DNA from: Nocardiopsis sp. NRRL B-16309
GTDB taxonomy: Bacteria > Actinomycetota > Actinomycetes > Streptosporangiales > Streptosporangiaceae
Reading direction: 5' to 3'
Length of the DNA stretch: 64,000 bases
Assembly: GCF_001279585.1 (NCBI RefSeq)
Contig: NZ_LGEC01000072.1
Location: forward strand, 1-64,000
Under the pieces are notes generated by a model, which saw nothing but the letters and a program-made list of their open reading frames with translations, did not search any database and was not told the DNA's origin. Shown here in pieces: positions 1 through 8,723 of this stretch. The position numbers were made by a program, and so were the translations under genes. Each line of letters begins with the position of its first letter. Position 1 is the stretch's first letter.

Positions 1-60
1 CGCGTGGGCCCCTGCGCGGCCGGTGACGCGCGGCACGGACACCGGAGGACCCGTCCCGGC

Positions 61-663
61 CTAGCGCTCGCGCCGGGCGCGCAGGACGGTGTCGTGGGTG
101 TGGTGCGTGCCCGCCGGTGCGGGCGCGGTGCGCGCACGGGTCTCCTCGACCAGGACCGTCCAGTCCCCGCCCAGGTGCTCGGCGATGTCGGAGGGCTCGT
201 AGAAGGCGGCGGGGTCGAAGCCGTTCTCGTGGTGCGGCGGCAGGTCGGTGAGGTCGTGGCCGGCCACGAGCAGCGTGCCGCCGGGGGCGACGGAGGCCAG
301 CAGGCCGCGCAGCCCGGTGTGGTCCGGCTGCTTGCGCAACGGGACGTACTGGACCGAGACCAGGTCGAACGCGCCGGCCGGCGGCGGCACGGCGGCCAGG
401 TCGGCCCGCGTCCACGCCACCCGGTCGGCCAGGTCCGCGCTCGCCTCGGCGGCGCGGCGCAGGGCGACCAGGGAGATGTCGACCGCGGTGACCAGCCATC
501 CTCGACGGGCCAGCCAGAGGGCGTCGGCGCCTTCACCACAGCCCGCGTCGAGGGCCTGCCCGGGTTCGAGATCGGCGGCCTCGCTCACGAGCACGCCGTT
601 GGGGTCGCCGCTGAAGAGCTGTTCGCGCTGGCCGTACTTCTCGTCCCAGTACCGGGCGTCCAT
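61..663 (-). CDS. Class I SAM-dependent methyltransferase (TehB-like)
   Basis: Predicted cytosolic small-molecule methyltransferase of 200 residues. Motif I is visible as DAGCGEGADALWLA, followed by the acidic end of strand 2 in VTAVDIS, and there is no transmembrane segment. The substrate is unknown; TehB/thiopurine-type enzymes are the nearest family type. I chose the ATG at 663 because the protein then begins MDARYWDEKYG, matching the start of a close paralogue at 55329-55970 (MPEEFSRAYWEQRY), and a purine-rich GGAGGACGAGG precedes it. The two paralogues share the fold core and phrases such as DRVAWTRADL/DRIAWVRADL. A TTGCC-N5-AGCAA palindrome lies 89 bases upstream (752-766), resembling the one in the promoter serving the paralogue. 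The gene is probably monocistronic, downstream of mntC. Confidence 0.85.
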   Translation of the reverse strand: MDARYWDEKYGQREQLFSGDPNGVLVSEAADLEPGQALDAGCGEGADALWLARRGWLVTAVDISLVALRRAAEASADLADRVAWTRADLAAVPPPAGAFDLVSVQYVPLRKQPDHTGLRGLLASVAPGGTLLVAGHDLTDLPPHHENGFDPAAFYEPSDIAEHLGGDWTVLVEETRARTAPAPAGTHHTHDTVLRARRER

Positions 664-751
664 GGTCCTCGTCCTCCGTGGCGGTTCGATGCGGCCGCGT
701 GACCGCCTCGCCTGCCAATCTGCCGCGACCGCCCCCCTCTGGCACACTTCT

Positions 752-766
752 TTGCCACAACAGCAA
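752..766. promoter_or_regulatory. Candidate XRE-cupin operator upstream of the methyltransferase
   Basis: TTGCC-ACAAC-AGCAA, an inverted repeat with one mismatch, lies in the short gap between the mntC stop and the methyltransferase start. The same TTGCC-N5-GGCAA layout occurs at 57066-57080 between an XRE-cupin regulator and the operon carrying the paralogous methyltransferase. Shared control is inferred from the sequence match only. Confidence 0.45.
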
Positions 767-786
767 AGAGGTGCGAGGCCCGTGGC

Positions 787-1674
787 CTAGGACGCCGTGG
801 CCGCCCGGGGCCGCGGGCGACGGATCCGGCGGCGCCGGAGCACGCCCTGGCGGGGCGAGAACAGGTAGGCCAGCGTGAACGCCGAGGCCTGGGCCAAAAC
901 GATCGACCCGCCCGTGGACACGTTGAGGTGGAAGCTGGCGTACACCCCGGTCACGGCCGCCAGCGCGGCCACGGCGGCGGCGATGGCCAGCATCCGCTCG
1001 AACCGGTCGGTGAGCAGGTAGGCGGTGGCGCCGGGGATGATGACCATGGCCACCACCAGGATGATGCCCACCGCCTGCAGGGCCACGACCACGGTCACCG
1101 ACAGCAGGCCGAGCAGCAGTGTCTCCAGCAGGCGCGGGTTGATGCCCACGGCGTGGGCGTGGACGGGGTCGAAGGCGTACAGGGTCAGGTCGCGGTGCTT
1201 GAACCACACCACCGCCAGGACCACGGCGGCCAGGACCAGGACCTGCCAGATGTCGGCGTCGGAGACGCCCAGGACGTTGCCGAAGAGGATGTGGCCCAGG
1301 TCGGTCTGGCTGGGCACGCGCGAGACCAGGACCAGCCCCAGGGCGAACATCGTCGTGAACACCACCCCGATGACGGCGTCCTCCTTGACCCGCGAGGTGC
1401 GGTTGACCACGCCGATCAGGGCCACCGACCCGGCGCCGAAGACCAGGGCTCCCACGGCGAAGGGCAGGCCGAACAGGAAGGACAGCACGACACCCGGCAG
1501 GACGGCGTGGGAGACGGCGTCGCCCATCAGCGACCAGCCCACCAGGGTCATCCAGCACGAGAGCACCGCGCACACCACGCCCGCGACGACGGCGACCAGC
1601 AGCGCGCGCTGGACGAACTCGAACTGCAGGGGCACCGTGAACCAGTCCACGACGCCGGTGATCAGGGTGTCCAC
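787..1674 (-). CDS. mntC: Manganese/iron-type metal ABC transporter permease
   Basis: Integral membrane permease of a metal ABC importer (ABC-3 family), 295 residues with about eight or nine hydrophobic segments. The family core is clear, including WSLMGDAVSHAVLPGVV and VGIILVVAMVIIPGATAYLLTDRF. I chose the GTG at 1674 because AGGAGGAGGG sits just upstream; a longer frame to 1794 would add an arginine/proline-rich stretch unlike the family. The start overlaps the end of the ATPase gene by 13 bases, so the two are probably translationally coupled. It forms one operon with the ATPase and the binding lipoprotein, presumably controlled by the palindrome at 3349-3370. The C-terminus is a basic tail of about 20 residues. 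Confidence 0.93.
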   Translation of the reverse strand: MDTLITGVVDWFTVPLQFEFVQRALLVAVVAGVVCAVLSCWMTLVGWSLMGDAVSHAVLPGVVLSFLFGLPFAVGALVFGAGSVALIGVVNRTSRVKEDAVIGVVFTTMFALGLVLVSRVPSQTDLGHILFGNVLGVSDADIWQVLVLAAVVLAVVWFKHRDLTLYAFDPVHAHAVGINPRLLETLLLGLLSVTVVVALQAVGIILVVAMVIIPGATAYLLTDRFERMLAIAAAVAALAAVTGVYASFHLNVSTGGSIVLAQASAFTLAYLFSPRQGVLRRRRIRRPRPRAATAS

Positions 1675-2408
1675 GGCGATCCCTCCTCCTGGGCCCGGAC
1701 GCCGAAGGCGGCCATGAGGGTCTCGGGGCGCAGGACCTCCTCGGGGCTGCCGCGCGCGATGACGTGGCGCTGGAGCAGGACCGCCTCGTCGCACAGGGCG
1801 GGCACCTGGGCCAGGTCGTGGGTGGACACCAGCAGGGTGCGGCCGCCGTCGCGCAGCTGGAGCAGCAGTTCGGTGATGGTGGCCTCCGAGCGCTTGTCGA
1901 CCCCGGCGAAGGGCTCGTCCAGGAGCAGGACGTCCGCCTCCTGGGCGATGGCGCGGGCCACGAAGGCGCGTTTGCGCTGACCGCCGGAGAGCGCGCCGAT
2001 CTGGCGGTCGGCCAGGTCGGTGAGGTGGGTGCGGGCCAAGGCGTGCTCGACGGCCCGGGTGTCGGCGGGGCGGGACCGGCGGCGCGGCCCCACGTGTCCG
2101 TAGCGGCCCATCATCACCACGTCGCGCACGCGCACGGGGAAGGCCCAGTCGACCTGTTCGGCCTGGGGGACGTAGCCGAGCAGTCCGCGGCGCCGGGCGG
2201 CCGTGCCGGTGTGCCCGAGGATGCGGACCCGCCCGCTCTCGGCGGGAACCAGGCCGAGGATGGTCTTGAACAGGGTGGACTTGCCGGAGCCGTTGGTGCC
2301 CAGCAGTCCGCAGACGCGGCCGGGGGCGACGGTGAGGCCGACGTCGTCCAGGGCCAGGACGTCACCGTAGCGGACGGTGGCGCCGGTGACCTCGATGGCC
2401 GCGGTCAT
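1662..2408 (-). CDS. mntB: Manganese/iron-type metal ABC transporter ATP-binding protein
   Basis: Cytoplasmic ATPase that powers the metal importer, 248 residues. Walker A is GTNGSGKST (about residue 37), the signature is LSGGQRKR, Walker B is DVLLLDEP, and the switch histidine is in STHDLAQ. The VDWAFPVRVRDVV stretch after the Q-loop is typical of manganese/zinc ABC ATPases. It starts at ATG 2408, one base after the stop of the binding-protein gene, and overlaps the permease gene downstream. The gene order lipoprotein, ATPase, permease on the minus strand is the usual one for this importer class. Confidence 0.95.
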   Translation of the reverse strand: MTAAIEVTGATVRYGDVLALDDVGLTVAPGRVCGLLGTNGSGKSTLFKTILGLVPAESGRVRILGHTGTAARRRGLLGYVPQAEQVDWAFPVRVRDVVMMGRYGHVGPRRRSRPADTRAVEHALARTHLTDLADRQIGALSGGQRKRAFVARAIAQEADVLLLDEPFAGVDKRSEATITELLLQLRDGGRTLLVSTHDLAQVPALCDEAVLLQRHVIARGSPEEVLRPETLMAAFGVRAQEEGSPWTP

Positions 2409-2409
2409 C

Positions 2410-3360
2410 TCAGCCTCCCGTGCTCTCGGTCAGCCCGGCGACGATCGCCTCGGCGTCGTACCGGAGCAGGTCGAGGTAGGTGGGGACGGGGCCGCCGCCC
2501 TCGGACAGGGAGTCGACGTAGAGGGTCTGGCCCATGGCGGCGCCGGTCTCGCGGGCCACGGCCTGCTGGGTGCCGTCGTTGACGGTGCTCTCGCAGAACA
2601 GGGCCGGTACGTCGTTGTCGCGGACGAACTCGGTCACCGCGGCGATCTGCTGGGGGGTGGGCTCGGTCTCGGCGTTGACCGGCCACAGGTAGCGCTCGGT
2701 GAGTCCGGCGTCGCGGGCCAGGTAGGGGAAGGCGCCCTCGCAGGTGACCAGGGCGCGGCGGGACTCGGGGACCGCGGCCAGTTCGGACTCCAGGTAGGCG
2801 CCGACCTCGCCGATCTCGTCCTTGTAGGCCTCGGCGGCCTCGGCGTAGTGGTCGCGGCCCTCGGGGTCGAGTTCGGTCAGGGCGTCGCGGATGTTGTCGA
2901 CGTAGACCAGGGCGTTGTCGGGTGACATCCACGCGTGGGGGTTGGGTTCGCCCTCGTACTCTCCCGAAGCGATGGGGATGGTCTCGATGCCCTCGGTCAG
3001 CAGCGCGGTGGGGGCGTCCACGCGCGCGGTGAACTGCTCGAACCAGGCCTCCAGGCCCAGGCCGTTCTCCAGGATGAGGTCGGCGTCCTGGCCTCGGACG
3101 AGGTCGTCGGGGGTGGGCTCGTAGCCGTGGATCTCGGAGCCGGGCCGGGTGAGCGAGGCGACCTCGACGCGGTCGCCGCCGACGTTCTCGGCCATGTCGG
3201 CGATCACGGTGAACGTGGTCAGGACCGTGGGCCGCCCGTCGTCGGCCGGGTCCGAGCCGGCGGCGGCGGAGCAGGCGGTGCCGGCCAGGGTGAGCGCGGC
3301 GGTGGCGGCGAGCGTGGCCGACCAAGGTTTTGAAGGGGAACCATCACTAAAGTTCGGCAC
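2410..3360 (-). CDS. mntA: Metal-binding lipoprotein of the manganese/iron ABC importer
   Basis: Extracellular, lipid-anchored substrate-binding protein (cluster A-I, PsaA/MntC type), 316 residues. A signal peptide ends in the lipobox LAGTAC. The four metal ligands can be placed: His in EIHGYEPTP, His in NPHAW, Glu in FCESTVND and Asp in YVDSLS. A His-His-Glu-Asp set with no histidine-rich loop is known for manganese/iron binders, whereas zinc binders use a third histidine. The only in-frame start compatible with the signal peptide is GTG at 3360. It lies inside a near-perfect 22-base palindrome, so the transcript may be leaderless or have a very short leader. This is the first gene of the operon. 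Confidence 0.93.
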   Translation of the reverse strand: MPNFSDGSPSKPWSATLAATAALTLAGTACSAAAGSDPADDGRPTVLTTFTVIADMAENVGGDRVEVASLTRPGSEIHGYEPTPDDLVRGQDADLILENGLGLEAWFEQFTARVDAPTALLTEGIETIPIASGEYEGEPNPHAWMSPDNALVYVDNIRDALTELDPEGRDHYAEAAEAYKDEIGEVGAYLESELAAVPESRRALVTCEGAFPYLARDAGLTERYLWPVNAETEPTPQQIAAVTEFVRDNDVPALFCESTVNDGTQQAVARETGAAMGQTLYVDSLSEGGGPVPTYLDLLRYDAEAIVAGLTESTGG

Positions 3361-3370
3361 GCCTAACTTT
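3349..3370. promoter_or_regulatory. DtxR/MntR-type operator overlapping the mntA start
   Basis: Two ten-base arms, AAAGTTCGGC and GCCTAACTTT, are separated by AC and pair with a single mismatch. The TTAGGC/GCCTAA core resembles known DtxR/MntR boxes in actinobacteria. It overlaps the mntA start codon, where a bound repressor would block transcription or initiation. A MntR-like regulator is encoded at 17868-18566. The assignment is inferred from motif and context. Confidence 0.7.
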
Positions 3371-3567
3371 TACCACAAGCGGCCCAAACTTACACATCGC
3401 AGGCGTGTCCTGACGCGATCGATCATGTGGAAACGCTAGACGGAGCCCCACCGCCCCACCGGGCGTTCCCGCCCGCCCTGCCGGTCGAGCAGCACGGGGA
3501 AGGGGACGCCGCTGCTGGCGCCCCCCTGCGGACCCCGCCCCCCCCGCCTGACGCCCGCGGGCGCGGC

Positions 3568-4344
3568 TCAGCCCAGCAGACGCGCCCGCAGCCGGGCGAG
3601 GTCGCGTTCGGCGACACCCGCCGCCAGGAGGTAGGACCGTGCGTCCAGGTCCCGCAGGACATCGAGTACACAGCCGCGCGGTGTCAGACCGCGCTCGGCC
3701 AGGCGGGACTCGATCACCGGCCCCTGGTCGGGCTGCCCCAGCGCGGCGAACAGCGGCGCGAGCGCGCCGGCGGACCACGCGTAGTCGTCGGCGATCGCCT
3801 CGGGCTCGACCCCGGCGAGGGCGAGCAGCAGCAGGGCGACAATCCCCGTGCGGTCGCGCCCCGCCCCGCAGTGGAAGAGGACGCCGCCGGGCCCGGACCG
3901 TGCCAGCGCGGTGACCGCCGCCGCGCACCGTTCTGGTTTGCGGTCGAGGAAGGGACGGAAGTACAGCGGGGTCCCGTGCAGCCCTCGGCGGTCGATCTCC
4001 TGCCAGAACCCGACGTCCCCGACGTCGTCCAACGGCACTTCCACGCGCACGAGACCCGGTGGCAGCGGCGCGGTGGCCGCCGACGCGGGGAACTGGGCGG
4101 CGCCGACCGGGCGTGTGGGGCCATCGCCCGTGACCGGCCGGATCTCGTCGGGATTGCGCAGGTCGACGACGGTGCGCACCCCCGCCGCGTGGGCGGCCCG
4201 CCATCCCTCGGCCGTCACGAAACGCGGGTCGGCGGAACGGAGGAAGGCTCCAGGTCTGGTGGTGACGCCGTGACGGGTGGGGAGCCCGCCGAGGTCGCGG
4301 GTGTTGACGAAGCCGTCCCAGGTGATCTGTCTGCCGTCGCCCAT
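3568..4344 (-). CDS. Tyrosine-protein phosphatase (IphP-like)
   Basis: Protein tyrosine/serine phosphatase of the bacterial Y_phosphatase3 family, 258 residues. The N-terminal family motif is GFVNTRDLGGLPT, and the catalytic P-loop is HCGAGRDRTG (CX5R), with the cysteine at about residue 157. No signal peptide is seen. I chose ATG 4344, giving MGDGRQITWDGFVNTRDLGG, the usual spacing to the first motif. An alternative GTG at 4395 overlaps the upstream TetR stop as GTGA and would add 17 residues through coupled translation; I cannot decide firmly between them. It probably forms a small operon with the TetR gene. The physiological substrate is unknown. Confidence 0.88.
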   Translation of the reverse strand: MGDGRQITWDGFVNTRDLGGLPTRHGVTTRPGAFLRSADPRFVTAEGWRAAHAAGVRTVVDLRNPDEIRPVTGDGPTRPVGAAQFPASAATAPLPPGLVRVEVPLDDVGDVGFWQEIDRRGLHGTPLYFRPFLDRKPERCAAAVTALARSGPGGVLFHCGAGRDRTGIVALLLLALAGVEPEAIADDYAWSAGALAPLFAALGQPDQGPVIESRLAERGLTPRGCVLDVLRDLDARSYLLAAGVAERDLARLRARLLG

Positions 4345-4391
4345 GACCGTCAGGTGTACCGCCTCGCGCGGCGGGCGCCAAGCACACCTGG

Positions 4392-5042
4392 TCACCGGCG
4401 GGGCTGAGCGTCCGCCACGTCGGTGAGCTGGCGCAGCAGGGCGTCACGGGCCCAGGCGCACCACCGCTCGGCCGTCCAGCCGCTGTGCACCGTGAACAGG
4501 GTGAACACCTCGGGACTGAGCAGTGCCAGCGCGGCGTCGGCGGCCTCGGACACCCCCAGGCCCGGACGCAGCGCTCCGCGGTCGGCCAAGGCCCCGGCGA
4601 ATACCGCCTGCACCTGGCGTCGGTGTTCGACGTTGGTCCGCCACAGCTCCGCCAGCTCCGGATCGGAGCCGGCCGCTCCACGCACGACCTCGGCCAGCGG
4701 TGCCACCCGCTCCATGACCACCCTGGTCCCCTCCACCTGCAGGCGGACCTGTTCACCGGCGTCGGGGGCGTTCAGCGCCGCGCGCACCCAGGGCCGGTCC
4801 AGCGTGGCCACCGGCGCGGCGTCCCCGGCCACGGCCTGGTCGAGTGCCTCCTTCAGGACGGCCGCCTTGTTGCCGAAGGCGTAGTACACCGTCTGCGTCG
4901 CCACCCCGGCCTCCCCAGCCACGGCCTGGATGCTGGTCGCGGCGTAGCCGTGCGCGGTGAACAGCCGGGTCGCGGCGGCGGCCACCCGGGCGCGGGTGGC
5001 ACGGGACCGGGCGGCCCGGCCGTCGGTGGCGGGTGCGTCCAT
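4392..5042 (-). CDS. TetR family transcriptional regulator
   Basis: One-component repressor of 216 residues. The N-terminal helix-turn-helix is recognisable (GYAATSIQAVAGEAGVATQTVYYAFGNK, quoted in part as VAGEAGVATQTVYYAF). The C-terminal ligand domain is not assignable to a ligand. It starts at ATG 5042 and is divergent from the NAD(P)-binding protein gene at 5112. The 69-base gap between them is unusually AT-rich for this genome and contains the palindrome at 5081-5093. Its likely targets are that neighbour and itself, together with the downstream phosphatase. Confidence 0.9.
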   Translation of the reverse strand: MDAPATDGRAARSRATRARVAAAATRLFTAHGYAATSIQAVAGEAGVATQTVYYAFGNKAAVLKEALDQAVAGDAAPVATLDRPWVRAALNAPDAGEQVRLQVEGTRVVMERVAPLAEVVRGAAGSDPELAELWRTNVEHRRQVQAVFAGALADRGALRPGLGVSEAADAALALLSPEVFTLFTVHSGWTAERWCAWARDALLRQLTDVADAQPRR

Positions 5043-5080
5043 CGCTGGGCCTCCGAAGTGTCGGGAGCTAGTAATTTATA

Positions 5081-5093
5081 GTAGTAATACTAC
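5081..5093. promoter_or_regulatory. Candidate TetR operator
   Basis: GTAGT-AAT-ACTAC, a perfect 5-3-5 palindrome in an AT-rich stretch between the divergent tetR gene and the oxidoreductase gene. Its position overlaps the likely promoters of both. Binding by the adjacent TetR protein is inferred from location. Confidence 0.55.
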
Positions 5094-5111
5094 AAATACT
5101 TTGGAGGCGAC

Positions 5112-6056
5112 ATGCACGCACTCGTCCTGGGCGGCTACGGCGCGGTGGGAGCCCTCACCACGGCGGCCCTTCGTGAGGCGGGCCACACCGTGTCGACGGC
5201 CGGACGCGACCCGCGCCGCGCCGACCGCCCCTGCGATCTGGCCGAGACCGGCCTGCGCGGCTACCGCGACGCGCTCGACGGCGTGGACGTGGTCGTCAAC
5301 GCCTCCGGGGCCGAGGACCCGGCCCTGGTGTCGGCGGCAACGGATCGGGGCTGCGCGTTCGTCGACGCCACCGCCACCACGGACTACGTGCGCGCCCTGG
5401 AGGAGCTGCGGCCCCGCTCACCGGTCCTGCTCAGTGTCGGCCTGGCGCCGGGGCTGACCAACCTCCTGGCCGCCGCCGTGCACGACCACTCCCCCGGCGG
5501 GGACCCGCTCGACCTCGCCGTGGTCCTGGGCGCAGGTGAGGAGCACGGCGAGGCCGCCACCGCCTGGTCCCTGGGGCTGCTCGGCCGCACCTTCCCCGAC
5601 CCCGCCACGGGAGCGCCGGTGCGCAACCTCACCCGGGGACGCGCCTTCGACCTGCCCGGACTGGGACGGCGCCGCCTGTACCGGGCCGACTTCAGCGACC
5701 AGCACACTCTGACCCGCGACCTCGGCCGACCGGTGCGCACCCGGTTCGGTCTGGACTCGCGCATGCTCACCGCCGGGCTCGCCCTGCTCACGCGCGTCCC
5801 CGGCGCCTCCCGCGCGGCCACCGGCATCCACGCGCTGGGCACCGACGCCTGGGTCGTCCTCGCACAGGCCGGCCGTGCCCGCCGCTGGGCGCACGGGCAC
5901 GGCCAGTCGCGGGCCACCGCGCACATCACGGCGTGGGCGGCGGCACTGGTGGAGGGCCTGGACGCCGGCGTCCACCACCTGCACGAGACGGCACGCCTGG
6001 ACGACCTGCCCGAGGACCTGCCCCTGACCGTGGGCGGCGCGGACCGCACCGGCTGA
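5112..6056 (+). CDS. NAD(P)-binding saccharopine-dehydrogenase-like protein
   Basis: Probable cytosolic oxidoreductase of 314 residues. The N-terminus carries a Rossmann nucleotide-binding motif, LVLGGYGAVGALTTAALREAGH, cited here by its core GGYGAVG, and then reads like the NAD(P)-binding domain of saccharopine dehydrogenase-type proteins (DVVVNASGAEDPALVSAA). The C-terminal half has no motif I can assign. GGAGG lies five bases before ATG 5112. The gene is divergent from tetR and probably repressed by it. The substrate is unknown. Confidence 0.8.
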   Translation: MHALVLGGYGAVGALTTAALREAGHTVSTAGRDPRRADRPCDLAETGLRGYRDALDGVDVVVNASGAEDPALVSAATDRGCAFVDATATTDYVRALEELRPRSPVLLSVGLAPGLTNLLAAAVHDHSPGGDPLDLAVVLGAGEEHGEAATAWSLGLLGRTFPDPATGAPVRNLTRGRAFDLPGLGRRRLYRADFSDQHTLTRDLGRPVRTRFGLDSRMLTAGLALLTRVPGASRAATGIHALGTDAWVVLAQAGRARRWAHGHGQSRATAHITAWAAALVEGLDAGVHHLHETARLDDLPEDLPLTVGGADRTG

Positions 6057-6263
6057 CCGAGTGGCGGGACCCGTCCAGCGGCACCGCGCGTGTGCGCTCG
6101 CCTACACCAGTGGCCTCACGCATCGCTCGTCCCCTCGCGGGCCCGCCCGCGACGACCGGCCCTGCCATGAGAGCGGGCCCCTTCCCCGGAGATCCGATAC
6201 CGGTCACGGCGGGGGCCGCGCGACGGTACTGTCGACACGGTTCCCAGCATCAGGAGGTGAGCG

Positions 6264-7241
6264 GTGGGCGACGCCTGGACCGCGATCGACTTCGAGACGG
6301 CCAACCAGGACCGCGCGAGCGCCTGCGCGGTCGGCCTGGTCCGGGTCCGCGGCGGCGTGGTCGTGGACCGCCTCACCACGCTGATCCGCCCGCCGGGCCC
6401 GGTCGACTTCTTCTCGCGGCACAACACCGCCGTGCACGGCATCACCGCGGCCGACGTCGTCGGCGCCCCCGGTTGGCCAGAGGTGCTGGAGCGCATCGTC
6501 GAGTTCAGCGAGGGCGGGCCACTGGTGGCGCACAACGCCGCCTTCGACATGGGCGTGCTGCGCCAGGCCAGCGAGATCAGCGGGCTCTCCCACCCGGCCT
6601 GGGACTACGCGTGCACGCTGGTGCTGTCCCGCCGCACCTGGGGCGAGCTGCCCGACCACCGGCTGCCGACCGTGAGCGCCCACGTGGGGCACACCATCAC
6701 CCGGCACCACCGCGCCGACGCCGACGCCGAGGCCGCCGCGCACATCATGATCGCCGCCATGCAGCGGCACGGCACCGCGTCCCTGCCCGAGCTCGCGCGG
6801 GCATCCGGGGTGCGGCTGCGCCGGCTGGAGAGCGTGCGGGTCGACGCGTCCGCCGCGCCGCCGCCCGTGTCGGTTCCCGCCGCGGCGCCCGCGGGCGAGG
6901 ACCGCTTCTCCCACTACCAGCGGGTCTCGCGCACACCGCTGCCCCAGGCCTCCCCCGACGCCGACCCCGCCGGGCCGCTGTACGGGCGCACGGTGTGCGT
7001 CTCCGGTGACCTGGAGTCGATGGACAAGCCCGAGGTGTGGCGACGCGTCGCCGAGGCGGGCGGCCATCCGGCCAAGAACGTCACCAGGAAGACCGACGTC
7101 CTCGTGGTCGGCGGCAACGCCGGCGGGGGCAAGACCGCCAAGCACCGCCAGGCCGAGACCTACCGGGAGCGGGGCCAGCGCATCGACTTCGTCACCGAGC
7201 CGGAGCTGCTCACACTCCTGGGCATGACCGCCGCCTCCTGA
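6264..7241 (+). CDS. DnaQ-type 3'-5' exonuclease with C-terminal BRCT domain
   Basis: Predicted nuclease of 325 residues in two domains. The DEDDh exonuclease occupies about residues 1-165: ExoI AIDFETA, ExoII HNAAFDMGVL, and ExoIII with the His and Asp of HHRADADAEA. A proline/alanine-rich linker (about 190-225) leads to a BRCT domain from about residue 235 (YGRTVCVSGDLE). The arrangement is known in actinobacteria as a DNA polymerase III epsilon-like protein not bound to the replicase. The start is GTG 6264, four bases after a strong AGGAGGTGA. It ends before a hairpin shared with the convergent gene. Confidence 0.92.
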   Translation: MGDAWTAIDFETANQDRASACAVGLVRVRGGVVVDRLTTLIRPPGPVDFFSRHNTAVHGITAADVVGAPGWPEVLERIVEFSEGGPLVAHNAAFDMGVLRQASEISGLSHPAWDYACTLVLSRRTWGELPDHRLPTVSAHVGHTITRHHRADADAEAAAHIMIAAMQRHGTASLPELARASGVRLRRLESVRVDASAAPPPVSVPAAAPAGEDRFSHYQRVSRTPLPQASPDADPAGPLYGRTVCVSGDLESMDKPEVWRRVAEAGGHPAKNVTRKTDVLVVGGNAGGGKTAKHRQAETYRERGQRIDFVTEPELLTLLGMTAAS

Positions 7242-7269
7242 GGACCCGCCGGGCGCGAGGCCCGCGGGC

Positions 7270-7302
7270 GCGGTGGCCCCGCGTCCGGGGCGGGGCCACC
7301 GC
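7270..7302. terminator. Bidirectional hairpin terminator
   Basis: Perfect 13-base stem (GCGGTGGCCCCGC with its complement) and a 7-base loop, between the convergent exonuclease and BaeRF genes. There is no U-tract, as is common in actinomycetes. Confidence 0.7.
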
Positions 7303-7316
7303 GGCGCTGCCGGCCG

Positions 7317-8447
7317 CTACTTGGGGAAGCGCAGGGTCGCCCCGCTCTCACCGCTGGGCTCCCCGTGGTCGAGCATCTCGGTGAACGCGGCGTGGCCCAT
7401 CACCGCCGAGCGCAGCATCACCGCGCTGGCCGGGGCCTTGAACACCGAGTCCGGCCCGCCCAGCTTGGACGGGTTGGACGTCACCATGCTCGGCTCGTCG
7501 ACCGAACCCCACAGATGGGGCTCCTGGGACCGGTCGGCGCCCAGGACGAGGGTCTCCACACGCTTCTCCGACAGCATCGGCAGTGTCTCGTAGGTGCCCT
7601 TCACGGCCTGGTCGTGGGCGAGCTTCTCCTGGTAGTCGGCCAGGAAGGCGTCGTGCTTCTCCACCACGAACTCGCGCAGGGCCTGCTCGGCCGCCTCGTG
7701 CAGCCGGTCCTCGGCGTCGGTGCCGCCCCGGCCCCCCGCAATGTGCCGCACCGGGATGGTCAGGCGCCGTTCGCCGAGGTTCTCGCGCAGGTAGGCGATG
7801 GCCTCGTCGTCGCCGCCGACCAGGATCACCTCGGCGCCGACCTGGGCCACGGCCTCCCTGATGCGCTCGGCCACCGCGGCGGTGTTCTCACGCCAGAGCT
7901 CCTGCTGCACGTACTTGTTGGCGAAGCGGCCGTTGTAGCCGCTGCGGTTGCCGGGGCCGCTGCGCGTCTCCACGTCCAGTCCGCGCGTGTCCTCACCGGT
8001 GAGCTCGTCCTCGGACACGGCTCCGTGCGTGGGGTGGGCCGGGTAGCCGAACACCTTCGCGTGCACCCGGTCCAGCGCCACCAGGACGTAGGGGACCCGG
8101 CGGTCGCGGTCGACCACCAGGGGCAGGACGTCCGGTACGGGCATCCACGTCGCACTGTCGCGCTGGGGAGGGACCGCGAGGGTGTGCGCGTCCAGGAGCT
8201 GACCTTCCGAGGCGAACAGCGCCTGCCCGTGACTGCCGAACGCCCGCGAGGTGCGTTCGACCACGGCCTCCGCCAGGGCGTCGAGTGTGGCCTCGTCGGT
8301 GCCCAGTTCCGCGAGCTCGTCCCGCAGGTGCCGCCAGCGCAGCTCGATCGCCCTGTCGGCGTCGGTGGTGTCGCGGCTGGTGTCCAGGTGCACCGAGGCG
8401 ACCAGGCTGTCGCTCTCGTACAGAGGTCGCAGAAAACCAAGGTCCAT
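7317..8447 (-). CDS. BaeRF/Rv2629-family protein (eRF1/Vms1-like fold)
   Basis: Protein of 376 residues resembling the Rv2629/baeRF family, which shares a fold with eukaryotic release factor eRF1 and Vms1. The central segment VILVGGDDEAIAYLRENL and the final VETLVLGADRSQEPHLWGS are characteristic, and the N-terminus MDLGFLRPLYESDSLVASVHLDTS fits. Family members have been discussed in peptidyl-tRNA hydrolysis and in dormancy or ribosome hibernation; which applies here is unknown. No GGQ motif is visible. I start at ATG 8447; upstream the frame continues through low-complexity sequence with no better start. It is divergent from the AraC gene across a 276-base gap. Confidence 0.8.
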   Translation of the reverse strand: MDLGFLRPLYESDSLVASVHLDTSRDTTDADRAIELRWRHLRDELAELGTDEATLDALAEAVVERTSRAFGSHGQALFASEGQLLDAHTLAVPPQRDSATWMPVPDVLPLVVDRDRRVPYVLVALDRVHAKVFGYPAHPTHGAVSEDELTGEDTRGLDVETRSGPGNRSGYNGRFANKYVQQELWRENTAAVAERIREAVAQVGAEVILVGGDDEAIAYLRENLGERRLTIPVRHIAGGRGGTDAEDRLHEAAEQALREFVVEKHDAFLADYQEKLAHDQAVKGTYETLPMLSEKRVETLVLGADRSQEPHLWGSVDEPSMVTSNPSKLGGPDSVFKAPASAVMLRSAVMGHAAFTEMLDHGEPSGESGATLRFPK

Positions 8448-8723
8448 GATCCGCGGGGCGCGTCTCCCCCGCCCCGCCACCTCCTTTTCGGGGTCGGCCT
8501 GGGGGCCATCCTGGGCCTGATGGTGCCTTCGGTACCCACGCCACGTCGCCCCAGACACGCTCCTTGCCCAAGGATGTCCCTGACTTGCCCGGAAACCGGC
8601 CTGCGGTGACCCGGGGCTGCTTGGATGTGACCCGCGGTGGCCGATCGGAGCTGGTCGCGAACTGTCGGGTGCGGGCGGGGTACGCGTTTCTACCGTCGGT
8701 GGTGACCAAGGGAGGAGAGGGCC

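Noticed and set aside
1..60. Possible gene at the left edge
   Set aside because: Nothing with domain content can be read in the first 60 bases on either strand.
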